Positions 13,178 to 15,625 of a stretch of 15,625 nt of DNA are shown in pieces. Position numbers and translations under genes: made by a program. Numbering within the stretch: the first letter of the stretch is position 1; every line of letters begins with the position of its first letter. The notes under the pieces are model-generated. The model saw nothing but the letters and a program-made list of their open reading frames with translations, ran no database searches and was not told the origin of the DNA. The DNA comes from RGIG1681 sp045648025 (lineage in GTDB: Bacteria > Bacillota > Clostridia > Christensenellales > UBA1242): positions 1-15,625 of the forward strand of contig JAZRNH010000017.1 of NCBI GenBank assembly GCA_045648025.1, read 5' to 3'.

Positions 13178-15625
13178 ATGGGTATTTCTGTTGCATTAAC
13201 CGCTCTCGACAAGAAAACGGTTAGAACATTACAAAGAGAAAACAAAATCTATGAAGAAAAATTAAACAACCCAACAACAAAAGGTTCTGATATTGCAGTT
13301 TTTAACAAACTTAAAGAGAAGAACAAAGCACAAATTGCAAAAACATTAGAATTATTTAGAAAAAATAAAGATGGAAAACACAAAACCGTTCTTGCTGGTT
13401 TGACTCCATCACTTATGTCTGTTGAAAAAATCTACAGACAAATTGGAAAAAGTACATACGAAACACCTGATTGGATGCCAGATTTCATTGGAAACCTTGC
13501 TTCAAGACCAATTGAAAATGGTTTAGTTATTGGTGGTGCTGGTCTTGCCCTCACCTCATTCTTATCAACACCTGCTGGTGAAGGTGCTGCCGGTCTTTTG
13601 AAAAAAGGTTTGGAAGCTATCTTTATGAAATCAACAGAAGCTGGTCTTGTTCTTAACTGGAGTGCTGTTGGTATTGCCGCTGGTGGTTTGCTTCTTGCTG
13701 GTGCTCTTGTTTATAAACACCACAGAAAACAAAAAGAAATGGCTGCTGCTGTTTCTTTTGAAGCTGAAGAAGCTGCAAACAAAGGCACAGCTAGAGATGA
13801 AGAAACTTTAAAAGCTGCAAGAACTGACAAAGCAAAATTTGATGCTCTTGTTCAAGAAGCTGCTGATGACCCAGAAGTTTATGAATATTTGCAAAATGTT
13901 GCAAGAAACTCTGAAAACTCAGTTTATGCAAAAATGGCTCAAAGAATCATCATTGCTGCACAAAATGAAAAGAATAAAGCAGACTATGCTCTTGCTGGTC
14001 AAACACTTCAAAGCAAATTTGAAGCTACTCCTGAAGCTGTTGCATATATGACAGAACAAGCAGAAATTGCAAATATTGAAGATTTATATAAAGCAAAAGA
14101 AAAAGCTGCTGCTGAATTTGCTTCAATTGTTCCAGCAGTCGTAACTGCACAAAAAGCAATTGATGCAGTATTTGCTATGTCAGCCGCTGACCTTGCTACA
14201 AAATATGGCGGTCTTACAGCAGAAGAATTTTCATCACAAATCGCAAAAGGCTTGTCTCCTGAAGCATTAAAAACATTTAAAGATCAAATCTCTAAAGCTT
14301 GGGATAGAGTTGCAGCTGCAAAAGGACTTACCGAAGCAGAAACTGCTCTTTCTTCAGTTGAAGCAACTGGTCACTCTGCTGGTTCTCCAGAATCTGTGAT
14401 GGTTATTGAAATTACCGCAGCAAGAGATATGACATTTGAAGAATTCAAAGCAAAATATCCAACAGTTAAAGATTTTGTGAATCAAGTTATGAAAGATGCT
14501 AAAGTACTTGATGTTCCTGCTGAAATTGTTGAATATGCAAAAGCTGTTTATGCCTCAATGTCTTCTAAAAAAGATCTTGATAAGTATACAGAAGCTGAAA
14601 CCAAACAAAAAGATCAAATTGAAAACTATGAAGTATTTACAAAAGAGCAAATTGAAGAAATAACTAATGCAATTAACACTATTAAGAATTTTTCAACAAG
14701 AAGACCTACAGAATCTGAGGCTGAAGCTGTTTTAAAAATAAAAACAGCAAAAAAACCTGATCCTGAAATAGTTTTATCCGCTCTTGGAATCACACCATCT
14801 TCTCCTGAAGTTAAAGAAAAATTGATTTCTGTAGCAACAAAGGCAATTGAATCCGTTATTAAATTTAGAGAAGCTGAAGAAGGTTTAAGCAAACCATACA
14901 CTAATTCTCCTGAAGCTACTGCAGTTAAGGCTAAACTTGATGCATTGTCTCCTGCAGATTTGCTTAAATTTAAAGATGAAGCAGAATTCATTGCCGCATA
15001 TGCAGCAGATATTGCAAAAATTCCTGGTGACAAGACATTCCAACAATCAATGACATACTATGCACAATCTTTATACAAAGCTTTTACTAGCAAAGAACTT
15101 GTTGATGCAGGAAAAAGTGTAGAATCAGAAACTATCCCTCCTATGATAACACCAGAAGAAAAAACATTCTTCGAAATTATCAATAAAACTGCTGCTGTTG
15201 ATTATAAATCTTTCTTAACAAAATTCCCTACTCCAAAAGATTTTGTTAGCAAAGTTCCAAAATCACTTCAAGGTTATGCAAAAACTGTTTATGCAAGAAT
15301 GCTTTCTGAAGCAAAATTTGAAGCTTCTGCTGTTGAAAAACCAAAAGCTCCAGTTTCTGCTGAAGCTTCTGCTATTAAAGCAGAAATCGATGCTGCTATC
15401 AAATCTGGTGCTTCAATTGATGAAATTGCTGCAAAACTTCCAAAAGAAAATCCATCATATGAATATATCCAAGCTTATGCTGAAGCTGCAAAAACTGTTG
15501 TAACAAAGAAATCTGCATTTGCAGGTGCTAAAGCTGCTAAAAGATCAGAACATGCTGAAACCTTTGCACAAATTCACTCACAAGCAAAAGATCCTAAAGC
15601 ATTTATTGCTACAGTTGGCTCAAAA
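13178..15625 (+). CDS. Large Ala-rich repeat protein with membrane hairpin (open at window edge)
   Basis: The frame runs 816 codons from ATG 13178 to the edge without a stop; AAGGAG at 13164-13169 supports the start. I do not recognise the family. Residues 1-117 are basic and soluble-looking. Two hydrophobic stretches follow, about 115-142 (Gly-rich, weaker) and 162-179 (VGIAAGGLLLAGALVY), the second ending in KHHRKQK. By the positive-inside rule this suggests a hairpin with both ends in the cytoplasm. The rest is rich in Ala, Glu and Lys and built of degenerate helical units: FEEFKAKYPTVKDFVNQV (420-437) with EYAKAVYASM downstream resembles KSFLTKFPTPKDFVSKVP (677-694) with GYAKTVYARM. Looser copies lie near 221-258, 334-378, 591-636 and 746-775. 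There is no signal peptide or cell-wall anchor in view. A structural, scaffolding or filament-like role is inference only. Confidence 0.85.
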   Translation, partial: MGISVALTALDKKTVRTLQRENKIYEEKLNNPTTKGSDIAVFNKLKEKNKAQIAKTLELFRKNKDGKHKTVLAGLTPSLMSVEKIYRQIGKSTYETPDWMPDFIGNLASRPIENGLVIGGAGLALTSFLSTPAGEGAAGLLKKGLEAIFMKSTEAGLVLNWSAVGIAAGGLLLAGALVYKHHRKQKEMAAAVSFEAEEAANKGTARDEETLKAARTDKAKFDALVQEAADDPEVYEYLQNVARNSENSVYAKMAQRIIIAAQNEKNKADYALAGQTLQSKFEATPEAVAYMTEQAEIANIEDLYKAKEKAAAEFASIVPAVVTAQKAIDAVFAMSAADLATKYGGLTAEEFSSQIAKGLSPEALKTFKDQISKAWDRVAAAKGLTEAETALSSVEATGHSAGSPESVMVIEITAARDMTFEEFKAKYPTVKDFVNQVMKDAKVLDVPAEIVEYAKAVYASMSSKKDLDKYTEAETKQKDQIENYEVFTKEQIEEITNAINTIKNFSTRRPTESEAEAVLKIKTAKKPDPEIVLSALGITPSSPEVKEKLISVATKAIESVIKFREAEEGLSKPYTNSPEATAVKAKLDALSPADLLKFKDEAEFIAAYAADIAKIPGDKTFQQSMTYYAQSLYKAFTSKELVDAGKSVESETIPPMITPEEKTFFEIINKTAAVDYKSFLTKFPTPKDFVSKVPKSLQGYAKTVYARMLSEAKFEASAVEKPKAPVSAEASAIKAEIDAAIKSGASIDEIAAKLPKENPSYEYIQAYAEAAKTVVTKKSAFAGAKAAKRSEHAETFAQIHSQAKDPKAFIATVGSK

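Noticed and set aside
14626..15033. 135-codon minus-strand frame inside the large repeat-protein gene
   Set aside because: It is the complement of Ala/Glu-rich repeat coding sequence, giving an Ala/Ser-rich shadow with no start signal.
13178..15625. Large repeat protein as a cell-wall-anchored adhesin
   Set aside because: No signal peptide is seen, and the basic KHHRKQK after the stronger hydrophobic segment argues for a cytoplasmic tail; the C-terminus is out of view, so a wall anchor cannot be tested.

Overview
The window is AT-rich, uses the standard code (Trp is TGG, with no in-frame TGA in any assigned gene), and has strong AAGGAG-type ribosome binding sites, sigma-A-type promoters (often with an extended TGn -10) and short U-tailed hairpin terminators. 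A DnaD-like protein next to a DnaI/DnaC-like helicase loader is a hallmark of low-GC Bacillota. I infer an AT-rich, probably uncultured member of Bacillota (Bacilli or Clostridia); the sequence alone does not fix genus or family.

Layout from left to right. (1) The minus-strand N-terminal part of an RlmD/RumA-type 23S rRNA uracil methyltransferase runs off the left edge; its promoter lies back-to-back with that of (2), a plus-strand PflX-type radical SAM protein (COG1313), which appears to be leaderless. (3) A minus-strand 199-residue protein of unknown function converges on it through a shared bidirectional terminator. (4) A plus-strand LOG/SLOG-like nucleotide-binding protein has its own terminator. 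(5) A plus-strand family 8 glycosyltransferase converges through another bidirectional terminator on (6) the minus-strand sbcDC operon (Mre11/Rad50-type nuclease complex). (7) Divergent from sbcD lies a plus-strand pair: a DnaD-like protein with an N-terminal winged-helix-like region and four tandem DnaD/DnaB C-terminal-type repeats, then a DnaI/DnaC-like AAA+ helicase loader. (8) The right quarter, 11.7 kb to the end, holds three genes I cannot assign to known families: a 332-residue helical protein, a 51-residue protein, and an open ORF of at least 816 residues with a predicted membrane hairpin and an Ala/Glu/Lys-rich tail of degenerate repeats.

The first 11.6 kb is mostly chromosomal housekeeping: rRNA modification, radical SAM chemistry, glycosyl transfer, DNA end processing and replication restart or initiation. 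SbcCD and the DnaD/DnaI pair share a divergent intergenic region, placing double-strand-end processing beside primosome assembly. The right quarter differs in composition and is the best candidate for something undescribed. Its two transcription units start from promoters sharing the 9-mer TATTGACTT, and each lies within or beside inverted repeats that could be operators.

The ten genes with a visible stop end in TAA, except one TAG. No gap exceeds 200 bp, and every gap is largely explained by a promoter and/or terminator. No tRNA, rRNA, CRISPR array, insertion sequence or phage gene was recognised.
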